This document shows, piece after piece, positions 1 to 8,305 of a DNA stretch of 64,000 bases. The first letter of the stretch is position 1. Each line of letters starts with the position of its first letter. A program made the translations under genes and the position numbers. The stretch is from contig CAZQMB010000001.1 in the NCBI GenBank assembly GCA_964594365.1, forward strand, positions 124,001 through 188,000, written 5' to 3'. Origin of the DNA: CAIUSP01 sp964594365 (GTDB lineage: Bacteria > Actinomycetota > Thermoleophilia > Solirubrobacterales > 70-9). Under the pieces are notes generated by a model that made no database searches, was not told the DNA's origin, and saw nothing but the letters and a program-made list of their open reading frames with translations.

Positions 1-684
1 TTGGCGATAGCGCGTGCGCTCGCCGAAGACGGCTATGGCCTGACGATCTCCTCTCGTCGCGCGGAGAAACTCGAGGCGACCGCCGAGACCCTCCGCAGCG
101 AAGGTCACGAGGTGAATGCGATCGCTGCACAGATAGCCGACGAAGACGAGATGAAAGGCGTCGTCGCTGCGCACCGCGACGCCTACGGGAGACTCGATGT
201 CCTCGTCAACAACGCTGGCGTCGGACTAGGGGAACCGATCCATGAACTGACGTCCAGGAAGGTGGACCTGCAGATAGAGGTGAACCTGCGCTCGCTGATG
301 CTGATGACCCGTGAGTGTCTTCCGATGCTGCGGGAGGCGGGCGCCGAACACCACAAGGCGTTGATCGTCAACACGGCCTCCGTCGCGGGCAAGGCGGGGC
401 AGGCGTGGCTTTCGGTGTATTCGGCAACCAAGTTCGCCGTGATCGGCTTCAGTCAAGCGACCCAGCGGGAGGTGAGCGGACAGGGCATCGGTGTCACAGC
501 GCTCGCCCCCGGGTTCGTCGATACGCCGATGACCGAGTTCGTCAAGGAGCAGGTTCCGGCCGAAGAGATGATCCAGCCGACCGATATCGCTGAAGCCGTG
601 CGATTCCTGCTCAAGACCTCGCCGAACTGTGTCGTTCCGGAGATCGTCTTCCTGCGGCCGAGTGATTCGGAGGGACTCCTCTAG
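1..684 (+). CDS. SDR family oxidoreductase, 5'-truncated by window edge
   Basis: NAD(P)-dependent short-chain dehydrogenase/reductase. The frame is open to base 1, and the N-terminal glycine-rich TGxxxGIG nucleotide motif is missing, so the true start lies upstream of the window. What remains includes the NNAG motif (after DVLV), a serine in the NTASVAG strand and the catalytic YSATK (YxxxK), followed by the PGFVDTPM loop typical of classical SDRs. The substrate cannot be told. The stop codon TAG shares the palindrome CTAG (681-684) with the stop of the convergent glycosyltransferase gene, so no terminator fits between them. Confidence 0.85.
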   Translation: MAIARALAEDGYGLTISSRRAEKLEATAETLRSEGHEVNAIAAQIADEDEMKGVVAAHRDAYGRLDVLVNNAGVGLGEPIHELTSRKVDLQIEVNLRSLMLMTRECLPMLREAGAEHHKALIVNTASVAGKAGQAWLSVYSATKFAVIGFSQATQREVSGQGIGVTALAPGFVDTPMTEFVKEQVPAEEMIQPTDIAEAVRFLLKTSPNCVVPEIVFLRPSDSEGLL

Positions 685-1700
685 ACCGACGGAGGCCTCG
701 CCGGTCCCCACGGGTCGCTGGCGAAGATGCGCCTTCCGCGCTTCACTCCCTTCCTCCCCCCGGTGACCCAACCGTATTGACGGAGGAGATTGGCCCAGGC
801 CTCCTCGAGATAGCCGCTCTCCCCTCTCCGCCTCATTCGCATCAGACAGACGAGCAGGAACCCCTTCAGCTGAGGCCAGACCGAGGACAGCCCGGCAGTA
901 GTTGCCCGCGTGCCCCCCTGAGCCTCCAGCTTGGCGGCACAGAGTCCCGCTCCGTAGGCCCAACCGCGCTGCTGGTCGTAGAAGCCGCGCCAGGTTCGTC
1001 GGTGGGTGTGGCGGGCGAGTGCTGCAGGTACGTACCTCATCTCCAACTGTTCCCGCTCGGCAACGCGGTTGTAACGGAGGGAGATCTCGACATCCTGTGC
1101 GCGCACCATCCGCGGATCGAACCCGCCGATTTCCTCCAGGATCCAACGACGAAAGGCAGCATTGGCGGTGACTACGTATGGCGGATCGCTGACCACGCCG
1201 AAGTCCTGCCAACGCCCGAGGATCCGGGCCGCCTGTCGCTGAGGGCCGGTTTCGAGCGGCCCATGACCCAGTCCTCCCCCGACGCAGCCGACGACGGGAT
1301 CGTCGAATTCCGCGACCATCCCGCGGAGCCAGTCCGGCTCCACTTCACAGTCGACGTCGAGGAAGCAGACGATCGGTGCCCGAGAGTTCGCGATACCCCG
1401 ATTGCGTGCATTCGAGACGCCCGGCTCTGGCTCCTCGACCACCTTCACCGGGTATCCGGCTGCGATCTCCGCGCTGCGATCGCCTGAGCCGTTGTCCACT
1501 ACGACCACCTCGCAGGGGCGACCGAACCTGGCCACCGATTCGACCACTGCACTGAGACAGGGTCTGACGACGTCCTCACCGTCCCTCACGGGTATGACCA
1601 CCGAGACTTCCGGATCCGGGCCCACGGCGTCTGGATCTACCTGTCCGCCCGAGGACACCCTCTCAGGTGCGGCGTCGGACCTCGATCGAGGGGCCACCAT
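681..1700 (-). CDS. Glycosyltransferase family 2
   Basis: Probable GT-A fold sugar transferase using a nucleotide sugar. After about 30 poorly conserved residues the protein reads VSVVIPVRDGED, then VVVDNGSGD and ARNRGI. The FLDVDCEVEP segment supplies the DxD-type metal/nucleotide site. The middle part has a WILEEIGGFD acceptor-side motif and RAQDVEISLR, which resembles the ED motif of GT2 enzymes. There is no clear transmembrane segment, so it is probably cytosolic or peripheral. The ATG at 1700 overlaps the end of the upstream minus-strand gene by 38 bases; a GTG at 1658 is an alternative. The acceptor is unknown. Confidence 0.82.
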   Translation of the reverse strand: MVAPRSRSDAAPERVSSGGQVDPDAVGPDPEVSVVIPVRDGEDVVRPCLSAVVESVARFGRPCEVVVVDNGSGDRSAEIAAGYPVKVVEEPEPGVSNARNRGIANSRAPIVCFLDVDCEVEPDWLRGMVAEFDDPVVGCVGGGLGHGPLETGPQRQAARILGRWQDFGVVSDPPYVVTANAAFRRWILEEIGGFDPRMVRAQDVEISLRYNRVAEREQLEMRYVPAALARHTHRRTWRGFYDQQRGWAYGAGLCAAKLEAQGGTRATTAGLSSVWPQLKGFLLVCLMRMRRRGESGYLEEAWANLLRQYGWVTGGRKGVKRGRRIFASDPWGPARPPSV

Positions 1701-2226
1701 CGCCCGACTCGATGCCGAGGGGTGTCTCTTCTACCGGCTCACTCGCCAGCAGGTACTCGGCTCGCTGCTCCGCACGGCGTTCTGCCGCAGCGGCATAGGT
1801 CTTCGAGAGAACGTCCTCGAGATCCTCCGAGCTCCTGATCGCTGCCGACTCCGCCCGCCTGCGCCGGTCTTCCTGCACCTCTCGGACCTCCTCGGCCAGA
1901 GAGCGCTCTCCACCCGGGTCGTCCACCAGTGCCCGCTCGAGGTAATGCTGGAGCATCGCGATCTCGCGTCCGGTTGCCTCCCGTGGCTTTCCGGTCGGCG
2001 TGCCTGTGAACTCGTCCCAAGCCCTCGCGAAGGTCCCCATGTCGGTTCGACCACCATTCCTGTGCGCCGAGAGCATCGGGCAGGCTCCTCCGTCTCCATC
2101 GGTGTAGCCACCCGTGATCACCTTCCCGCTCTGGATACCCCGAAGCATCGCTTCCTTGGTATGCCGGGGGAGCGCCTGCACCGCGTTGCGGAGTCGCTCG
2201 GTCGCTGTTCTCTTGCGTCGTGCCAT
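1663..2226 (-). CDS. Conserved hypothetical protein (GGYTD..GACPMLSAHR motif)
   Basis: About 187 residues if started at the ATG giving MARRKRTATERL; the frame is open further upstream to 2298, but that extension looks non-coding. The N-terminal half has the segment GGYTDGDGGACPMLSAH and a W-containing FARAWDEF helix, a pattern I associate with uncharacterised actinobacterial proteins. The C-terminal half is charged and probably helical (long E/R/A-rich stretch with ERRAEQRAEYLL). It is cytosolic by composition. It overlaps the start of the GT2 gene, so the two are probably co-transcribed and translationally coupled. No function can be assigned. Confidence 0.6.
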   Translation of the reverse strand: MARRKRTATERLRNAVQALPRHTKEAMLRGIQSGKVITGGYTDGDGGACPMLSAHRNGGRTDMGTFARAWDEFTGTPTGKPREATGREIAMLQHYLERALVDDPGGERSLAEEVREVQEDRRRRAESAAIRSSEDLEDVLSKTYAAAAERRAEQRAEYLLASEPVEETPLGIESGDGGPSIEVRRRT

Positions 2227-2350
2227 CCACAGGATGGATAGCGGTATCCGGCGTCCTCCATCGGAGCTTTCCGGGGCACGAAACGGCAATTGCAGCAAGA
2301 CCTGCTAGGGCGGGAATCCACTTGCGCCGCCAACTGCCTAGGGTCAGGCC

Positions 2351-3562
2351 ATGCCAGCTCGCTTCATCGTCGCTGCGTTCGGAGATCCAGGTCACGCCCT
2401 GCCGGCGATCACCCTCGCCAGAGCCCTTCGCCAGCGCGGAAACGAGGTCCTGGTCGAGTCATGGGATCGCTGGCGGGAGATGGTCGAAGAAGACGGAATC
2501 GACTTCCGCTCCGCTGAGCAGTACTCGGTCTACCCGCCGCCGGGGCCCGAGAGCGAAGCCGGCGGGACGGCCGCGCGCGCTGCGAGGGCGCTGATCGGAC
2601 TGATGGAGGAGTACCGACCGGACGTAGTCGTGAACGACATCCTCACGCTCGCTCCTGCGCTGGCTGCGGAGGCGGCTGGGATACCGCGAGCAACCCTCAT
2701 CCCACATGTATTCGCCGAGCAGCAGCCCGGTATGCCCCTCTTCTCCATCGGGATGCAGCCACCCCGTACGCCGATCGGGGGTCTCGCGTGGAGAGCGACC
2801 ATGCCCCTGATCGGCTTCGGGCTGCGGCGAGGTCGCGATGACCTCAACGGCATCCGAAGCCAGTTGGACCTCCCACCGCTAGAGCGCTTCCACGGCGGTA
2901 CGTCGGAGAGCCTCGCACTGGTGGCAACCTTTCCCCAACTGGAGTATCCGCGCAAATGGAGGGACAGCGTGCGGATCACGGGGCCCCTGCTCAGCGACAT
3001 CGAGAAGCCGGAGGTGGAATTTCCCCCCGGAGAAGCGCCCCTGGTCCTCGTCGCACCGAGCACCTCGCAGGACCCGGACTGCGAGCTGCTGCGAGCGGCG
3101 CTGGAGGGACTCGACGGCGCTCCGGTGCGCGTCCTCGCGACCCTCAACGGCCACAAGCCGCAGAGGCCCCTTCCCTCACCGGATAACGCACGGGTCTATG
3201 ACTGGATCTCGTACCGTCAGGCGATGGCCGCGGCGGACTTGGTCATCTGCCATGGCGGGCACGGCACGGTCGTTCGAGCGCTCAGTGAGGGCGTTCCGGT
3301 TCTCGTCTCGCCCGCGGGAGGGGACATGGGAGAAAACGGTGCGCGGGTCAGCTGGGCGGGATGCGGTCGGATGCTGCCGCGACGGCTGCTTGGACCTCGC
3401 AACCTCAGACTTGCCACAGCGAGCGTCCTCGACGATCCCGGCGTAAAGGACCGAGCGGTCGAGATCGCGAGTTGGGGTAGCCAGCACGACGGGCCGCAGA
3501 TCGCAGCAGGTTCACTCGAGGCCCTCGCTGCGGGTGAGGAAGTCCCGCCGACGCCTTCCTGA
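2351..3562 (+). CDS. Glycosyltransferase, MurG/UGT (GT1/GT28-like) superfamily
   Basis: GT-B fold glycosyltransferase of 403 residues. It opens with ARFIVAAFGDPGHALPAI, the N-terminal loop of MGT/UGT-type enzymes. The C-terminal donor domain has VICHGGHGTVVRALSEGVP, matching the HGGxGTxxEAL motif that binds the nucleotide sugar, followed by VSPAGGDMGENGARVSWAG. It is a family of macrolide, sterol and glycolipid glycosyltransferases; the acceptor is not evident here. The gene is divergent from the preceding minus-strand pair, with a 52 to 125 base shared upstream region. The ATG at 2351 is the natural start, directly before the conserved N-terminal strand. Confidence 0.85.
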   Translation: MPARFIVAAFGDPGHALPAITLARALRQRGNEVLVESWDRWREMVEEDGIDFRSAEQYSVYPPPGPESEAGGTAARAARALIGLMEEYRPDVVVNDILTLAPALAAEAAGIPRATLIPHVFAEQQPGMPLFSIGMQPPRTPIGGLAWRATMPLIGFGLRRGRDDLNGIRSQLDLPPLERFHGGTSESLALVATFPQLEYPRKWRDSVRITGPLLSDIEKPEVEFPPGEAPLVLVAPSTSQDPDCELLRAALEGLDGAPVRVLATLNGHKPQRPLPSPDNARVYDWISYRQAMAAADLVICHGGHGTVVRALSEGVPVLVSPAGGDMGENGARVSWAGCGRMLPRRLLGPRNLRLATASVLDDPGVKDRAVEIASWGSQHDGPQIAAGSLEALAAGEEVPPTPS

Positions 3563-3572
3563 CCACGAGAAG

Positions 3573-3646
3573 CTCCGGGGGTGGGACTCGAACCCACAAC
3601 CTCTCGGTTAACAGCCGAGCGCATCTACCAATTGAGCTACCCCGGA
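3573..3646 (-). tRNA. tRNA-Asn(GTT)
   Basis: Reading the minus strand, the gene starts TCCGGGGTAGCTCAATTGG and folds into a full cloverleaf. The 7-bp acceptor is TCCGGGG/CCCCGGA, and the D-arm has GCTCAATTGG. The anticodon loop CTGTTAA gives anticodon GTT, and the T-arm holds GGTTCGAGTCC. The discriminator base is G, as expected for Asn. CCA is not encoded. It lies between dnaG (upstream, same strand) and the convergent glycosyltransferase gene. No integrase or duplicated 3' end is seen nearby, so it does not look like an occupied attachment site. Confidence 0.96.
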
Positions 3647-3710
3647 AGGCAACGACCATCTTGGAGACGATCGCGAGAGTGAACCTTACCGACGCCGCAC
3701 CGACGGGGCA

Positions 3711-5492
3711 CTAGGCGCCGCGTAGCCCTGCATCCGCATGGGTGATCCGCTCGGCCAATTCGGCTCTTTCGCGTGATAGCCTCGCGCTCTCTTCATGGTC
3801 TCCGGCCTCTCGCGCCGCCGAGATACCGTCCTCGAGACGTTGCCGCTCGAGGAGCATGAAGTTGAGTTCCATCGCACCCTCCGAGTAGGGCTGATCCTCG
3901 GCGGCCATGACCAGTCGGGCGATCAGCGATGCGAAATCCTGATCCTCATGTGGCAAACCCTCGGTCGGTGCCGAAAGGTGCTCGCGGAGCCACGCCGCCA
4001 CCCGTCGTCCGGATTCAGATAGGTGGTCATCGGTCAGTCGCCCGAGTACGCGAGCACCCTCTTCGGGACGGGCGATCGCCATCTCGAACAGAGCACGCTC
4101 CTTCAACTCACGCGGGGTGAGTGCAACCGGTTCCGGAGCCACGGGTTCCCCCTGGTCTCGTTGGGCCGCGTCTGCTCGAGATGGAGGCTCAGGTGGAGCG
4201 GACTTGACCCTTGCCGATACGAGGCTCGGATCGGTGTCGAGTCGATCGGCAACCTCACGGATCAGATCATCCCGTCCGACTACCTCTCCCATCACCGCGA
4301 GCACGGGCGCCAACTCGGCCATAGCAGCCTCCCTGCCGGTGCCCGAGGAGAGATCCGATCGCGACAGGACCGTTCGCACCCTGAAGGTCGGAAGATCGAT
4401 CGCCTTCTCGACCAGTTCCGAAAAACGCTCCAGTTCACCAGCCTGAGCCATCTCGGCTGGGTCCACTCCCTCTGGCATGGCCGCAACTCGTAGTTCGAAC
4501 CCCCTGTCGCCAGCAACACGCTGGGCGCGGATCATCGCGTCGGTTCCTGCGCGATCAGCGTCGAGGGCCAGAACGATCGTCTTCGCGAGCGATCCCAGGA
4601 TCTTCAGCTGCTCCGGGGTGATGGCGGTCCCCATCACCGCTACCGCCTCGCGGATACCAGCCTGGTGGAGCGCCAGCACGTCGGTGTAGCCCTCGACCAC
4701 GATCGCGCGGCCGGCCTTGGCGATAGGACCACGAGCGATGTCGATTCCGTAGAGAGTCTCGCTCTTGCGGTAGAGGTCTCCCTCGGGCGAGTTGAGGTAC
4801 TTGGGCTTCGAGTCCGCTGCCATTCCGCGGGCTCCGAACCCGACCACTCTCCCCCGCGGATCCCGCACCGGGAAGATGATCCGGGCCCGGAAGCGGTCGT
4901 ACATCGAACCGTCTTTCTCGCTCTTCTGGACCAAGCCTGCAGCGCGGAGCTCTTCGATCGAGTAGCCAGCCCGCTGAGCCTGATCACGAACCTGGTTCCA
5001 GGCACTGGGCGCGAAGCCGATCCCGAACTCAGCGAGCACCTCCCTGTCGAGTCCTCGCTCAGCGAGGTATTCCCGAGCCTTGCTGGCCTTCGGTGAATCG
5101 CGCAGGAAGGAGGCGTAGAACTCCGAGGTCCGCGCGAGCAGGTCATAGAGCCGGGTCCTCCTCTTTCGTGCCTGTTCCGCCCTGGGGTCTTCGGCCTCTC
5201 TCTCGAGCTCCACGCCGTACCGCTCTGCCAACCACTCGACCGCCTCGGGGAACGAGAGTCCCTCCTGCTCCTGTACGAACCGGAAGAGGTCGCCTGAAGC
5301 CTCGCAGCCGAAGCAGTAGTAGAGCTTGTCTGTCGCATCGACCGAGAAGGAAGGGGTGCGCTCGTCATGGAAAGGGCAGAGGCCGGAGAACCGCTGTCCC
5401 TGCTGCTTGAGTTCGGTATGAGCCGAGACGACCTCGACCATGTCTGCGGCATCCTTGACCTTGTCGACGCTGTCACGGGAGATCATCGCCAT
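3711..5492 (-). CDS. dnaG: DNA primase DnaG
   Basis: Synthesises RNA primers at the replication fork. The CHC2 zinc finger is at the N-terminus (C39, H42, C60, C63), followed by the catalytic core with SPEGDLYRKSE. The TOPRIM domain has EGYTD (267-271) and DADRAG (311-316). The C-terminal ~150 residues, which bind DnaB helicase, are variable and Glu/Arg-rich. At 593 residues it has normal length. The ATG directly follows the dgt stop (TAG then ATG), so dgt and dnaG are coupled; the dgt-dnaG arrangement recurs in actinobacteria. No rpoD follows; the next feature downstream is tRNA-Asn. Confidence 0.97.
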   Translation of the reverse strand: MAMISRDSVDKVKDAADMVEVVSAHTELKQQGQRFSGLCPFHDERTPSFSVDATDKLYYCFGCEASGDLFRFVQEQEGLSFPEAVEWLAERYGVELEREAEDPRAEQARKRRTRLYDLLARTSEFYASFLRDSPKASKAREYLAERGLDREVLAEFGIGFAPSAWNQVRDQAQRAGYSIEELRAAGLVQKSEKDGSMYDRFRARIIFPVRDPRGRVVGFGARGMAADSKPKYLNSPEGDLYRKSETLYGIDIARGPIAKAGRAIVVEGYTDVLALHQAGIREAVAVMGTAITPEQLKILGSLAKTIVLALDADRAGTDAMIRAQRVAGDRGFELRVAAMPEGVDPAEMAQAGELERFSELVEKAIDLPTFRVRTVLSRSDLSSGTGREAAMAELAPVLAVMGEVVGRDDLIREVADRLDTDPSLVSARVKSAPPEPPSRADAAQRDQGEPVAPEPVALTPRELKERALFEMAIARPEEGARVLGRLTDDHLSESGRRVAAWLREHLSAPTEGLPHEDQDFASLIARLVMAAEDQPYSEGAMELNFMLLERQRLEDGISAAREAGDHEESARLSRERAELAERITHADAGLRGA

Positions 5493-6536
5493 CTAGAGCC
5501 TCGACTCCTCCGGTAGCGCGAGATCCTTGAAGGTCGCAATCGCGAAGCGGTCTGTCATCCCCGCGAGGTAATCGGTGACCCTCTGCAGCTCATCCGCATC
5601 GGGGTCGAGTACAGGCACCTCCTCCGGGTGGGCCAGGTAGTGGTCGAAGAGAGACCGCAACGCTGTCCTGACCCTCTCCTGCTCACTGCGGGCCTCGGGG
5701 CCGAGGTAGACACGATCGAACATGAACTTGCGAAGCCGCAGCATCGCGCCGCCCGTTTCCTCGCCTTGCACGATGTCCCCGGCCGCGAGCGAGCTGTCGA
5801 TCATGTCGGCCACCAGCGTGCTGATCCTGTCCGACCCGGTAGGGCCCAGCAGTTCGATCTGTGCGGCAGGGAGGTCTCCGTCCGAGAGGATGCCGGCACG
5901 CAGCGCGTCATCGATGTCGTGGTTGATGTAGGCGATGCGGTCGACGATCTTCACCACGCGCCCCTCGAGAGTCGCCGGTCGATCAGAACCGGTGTGATTG
6001 AGGATTCCGTCGCGGACCTGCTCGGTCAGGTTGAGGCCACTGCCGTCACGCTCGAGCGATTCGACGATACGGAGGGAGTGCTCGTTGTGGCGGAAGCCCC
6101 GACCCTGCTCGGTGAGCGCCTCATCGAGGACTTCCTCACCGATGTGGCCGAAGGGCGGATGGCCGAGGTCATGGCCGAGACCGATGGCCTCGGTCAGGTC
6201 CTCGTTGAGTCCGAGAGCGCGAGCGACCGTCCGCGAGATCCCACATGCCTCGAGGGTATGGGTGAGGCGGGTGCGGTAATGGTCTCCCTCCGGAGCAACG
6301 AACACCTGCGTCTTGTGCTTGAGCCGCCTGAACGCCTTCGAGTGGACTATCCGGTCACGGTCACGCTGGAAGGGTGTCCGGTACGGGCTGTCGGGCTCGG
6401 GATCTACCCGCAATGCGGGATACGACGGGGTCGCGAGGTCCCAATGGAACTCCGCCTCCCATGCGCGGACGCGGTCGGGCAGAGGCGTCGCCGCAGGCGG
6501 CGCTCCCCCTTCCGTATCTGTGTTCACCCGATTCAC
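5493..6536 (-). CDS. dgt: Deoxyguanosinetriphosphate triphosphohydrolase-like HD protein
   Basis: HD-domain dNTPase that removes triphosphate from dGTP and related dNTPs, thereby tuning the nucleotide pool. The YRTPFQRDRDR and HSKAFRRLKHKTQVF segments are family hallmarks. Metal ligands appear in RLTHTLEA, LGHDLGHPPFGH and, later, YINHDIDDA. The open frame extends to 6659 and into recO, but a GTG at 6536 has a good GGGAG ribosome site five bases upstream and avoids that overlap, so I prefer it (347 residues). It ends against the dnaG start, and the pair is probably one transcriptional unit with recO. Confidence 0.92.
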   Translation of the reverse strand: MNRVNTDTEGGAPPAATPLPDRVRAWEAEFHWDLATPSYPALRVDPEPDSPYRTPFQRDRDRIVHSKAFRRLKHKTQVFVAPEGDHYRTRLTHTLEACGISRTVARALGLNEDLTEAIGLGHDLGHPPFGHIGEEVLDEALTEQGRGFRHNEHSLRIVESLERDGSGLNLTEQVRDGILNHTGSDRPATLEGRVVKIVDRIAYINHDIDDALRAGILSDGDLPAAQIELLGPTGSDRISTLVADMIDSSLAAGDIVQGEETGGAMLRLRKFMFDRVYLGPEARSEQERVRTALRSLFDHYLAHPEEVPVLDPDADELQRVTDYLAGMTDRFAIATFKDLALPEESRL

Positions 6537-6600
6537 ACCTACTCCCGATTCTAAGTCGGCAGGGGTTGTCGCTACCGGACACCCCCGCTTTCGCGTCACG

Positions 6601-7326
6601 TCAGGCGGCGGCTCGCAACTGCACGTGTGCGTGGTGTTCCAGGGTCTCGCCGATCGCACGCTCTACCTGCTGAGAAGTCTGACCCGCGGCGACCGGAGAC
6701 TCGGCGAGGGGCTTGGCCAACGCCTGGACCATGAACTCGTGCGATTCCCGATCGAAGACGAACCCGTCCCCCTGACAGCTGGCGCAGACCACGCCTCCGG
6801 CAGAACCGGAGAACGCCGTAAGTTGATCGACCTCACCGCAGCGCGCGCAACCAGCGAGCTCGGGCGAGAACCCTGCCGCGAGGGCCAACTTGAGTCTGAA
6901 GGCCAGGGCGAGGCCGCGATCGGAGGCCCGATCAGGGTCGGAATCGATCAACGACAAGTAGTTGCAGAGCAGGTTGTAAGCGGCGTCGTTCGGGTCACCG
7001 GTGTCGAAGAGCCTCAACACGGCATCGCAGGAGCGGGCAGCAGCTGTGAGGGCAGTGCCACTCCCTCGCAAGTCCGGATACCCTTCGAGCGTCTGCGCCG
7101 AGGTCACGGTGGAGAGGTCCCCCTTCCCTCTATAGAGGACCAGGCGGAGCCGGAAGAAGGGTTCGAGTCGACCACCGAAACGTGACTTCGGTTTCCGCGC
7201 GCCCTTGGCGATCGCATTCAACCTTCCGTGCTCGGGCGAGTAAAGATGGACGATGCGATCGGCCTCGGCGTACCTGATGCTCCGCAGGACTACCGCTTCG
7301 GTCTTGAAGGTCTTCGGCTGTGCCAC
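6601..7326 (-). CDS. recO: DNA repair protein RecO
   Basis: Recombination mediator that loads RecA on SSB-coated single strands in the RecFOR pathway. The N-terminal OB fold begins TEAVVLRSIRYAEADRIVHLYSPEHG and continues with GARKPKSRFGGRLEPF. The C-terminal part has a four-cysteine zinc finger (CARCG ... CASC). Its length, 241 residues, is normal. The start is GTG at 7326, four bases after the mutM stop, which suggests co-transcription with mutM. Confidence 0.95.
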   Translation of the reverse strand: MAQPKTFKTEAVVLRSIRYAEADRIVHLYSPEHGRLNAIAKGARKPKSRFGGRLEPFFRLRLVLYRGKGDLSTVTSAQTLEGYPDLRGSGTALTAAARSCDAVLRLFDTGDPNDAAYNLLCNYLSLIDSDPDRASDRGLALAFRLKLALAAGFSPELAGCARCGEVDQLTAFSGSAGGVVCASCQGDGFVFDRESHEFMVQALAKPLAESPVAAGQTSQQVERAIGETLEHHAHVQLRAAA

Positions 7327-7330
7327 GAGT

Positions 7331-8266
7331 TCAAGTTGCCCGACCGGCCGGACGGCGCTTGCGTGAGCGGCGAGGTGAGCGTCTCAGCCTCTTTTGACAA
7401 CCGCCGCAGTAGTAGGTGGAGCGGCCAGCGACGACGATTCGCGAAACCTCGCCCTCGCACCGAGGGCAACCCTCCCCTTCACGGGTGTGGACGAGGAACT
7501 CGTCCTGCATCTCCCCTTTCTCGCCGGCCAGATTCCGATAGTCGTCGATGCTCGCGCCCCCGTTCTCCAGGCCGAGGCGCAGTGCGGCGACGATTCCCTC
7601 TGCGAGGTCATCGCAGTGCTCGGGCCGCATCGAGGCCGCTGGAGAAAGCGGGTGGAGTCCGGCACGATGCAGAGCCTCATCGGCATAGATGTTCCCGATG
7701 CCAGCCACCCCGTGCTGGTCGAGCAGGAAGGACTTGAGTGGGGTTCGCCGATCGCGGGAGATCTCGAACAGCTTCTCGCCCGTCAAGCCTCCATCCAACG
7801 GTTCGATACCGAGACGAGCGTCGAGATACCGATTGCGCGAGTCCCGGTCGGGGAAGTGGACTGCATGGCCGAATCTGCGCACGTCGCAGAACAGGAGCGT
7901 CGAGTTGTCGTCGAGGGTGAAACGTGCCCGCAGGTGGGTGAGGTCGGGGCTCGCTTCGTAGAGCCGGATACCCCCCAGCCGCGGTGGAACCTCCTCCTCC
8001 CCCTCTCGACTGGACCCGACGAGCAGGTTTCCGGTCATGCGCAGGTGGATAGAGAGCGAAGAGGCATCCTCGAACTCGATCAGCAGGTACTTGCCCCTGC
8101 GGCCGACGCCGCTCACGGTCGCGCCGCGGACCGCGATCTCCACCTCGCCGGGGTCCACGGGCCTGGTCCAGCGCCTGTCGAGCACCTCCAACCCCTCGAT
8201 CCGCCTGCCAACGAGTACGGGCTCGAGTTGAATCCTGATCGTTTCTACCTCTGGGAGTTCAGGCAT
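7331..8266 (-). CDS. mutM: Formamidopyrimidine-DNA glycosylase (Fpg/MutM)
   Basis: Base-excision repair enzyme that removes 8-oxoguanine and ring-opened purines and cleaves the abasic site. The start MPELPEVET gives the catalytic N-terminal proline P2 and E3. A conserved lysine sits in GVGRRGKYLL. The H2TH region includes GIGNIYADEALHRAGLHP. The C-terminal zinc finger has CPRC ... YYCGGC. A short Arg/Lys-rich tail (KKRLRRSPRRSRKRR-like) extends past the finger and is longer than usual. The gene lies in a repair/recombination run with recO and xerD. Confidence 0.96.
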   Translation of the reverse strand: MPELPEVETIRIQLEPVLVGRRIEGLEVLDRRWTRPVDPGEVEIAVRGATVSGVGRRGKYLLIEFEDASSLSIHLRMTGNLLVGSSREGEEEVPPRLGGIRLYEASPDLTHLRARFTLDDNSTLLFCDVRRFGHAVHFPDRDSRNRYLDARLGIEPLDGGLTGEKLFEISRDRRTPLKSFLLDQHGVAGIGNIYADEALHRAGLHPLSPAASMRPEHCDDLAEGIVAALRLGLENGGASIDDYRNLAGEKGEMQDEFLVHTREGEGCPRCEGEVSRIVVAGRSTYYCGGCQKRLRRSPRRSRKRRPAGRAT

Positions 8267-8305
8267 CTTCGGCAGGCCCGATATCTCGGGGGGCCTGCAC
8301 GGAGC

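Noticed and set aside
3573..3646. tRNA-Asn as an integration site for a mobile element
   Set aside because: No integrase, no direct repeat of the tRNA 3' end and no change in gene content beside it. XerD at 8306 belongs to the housekeeping run.
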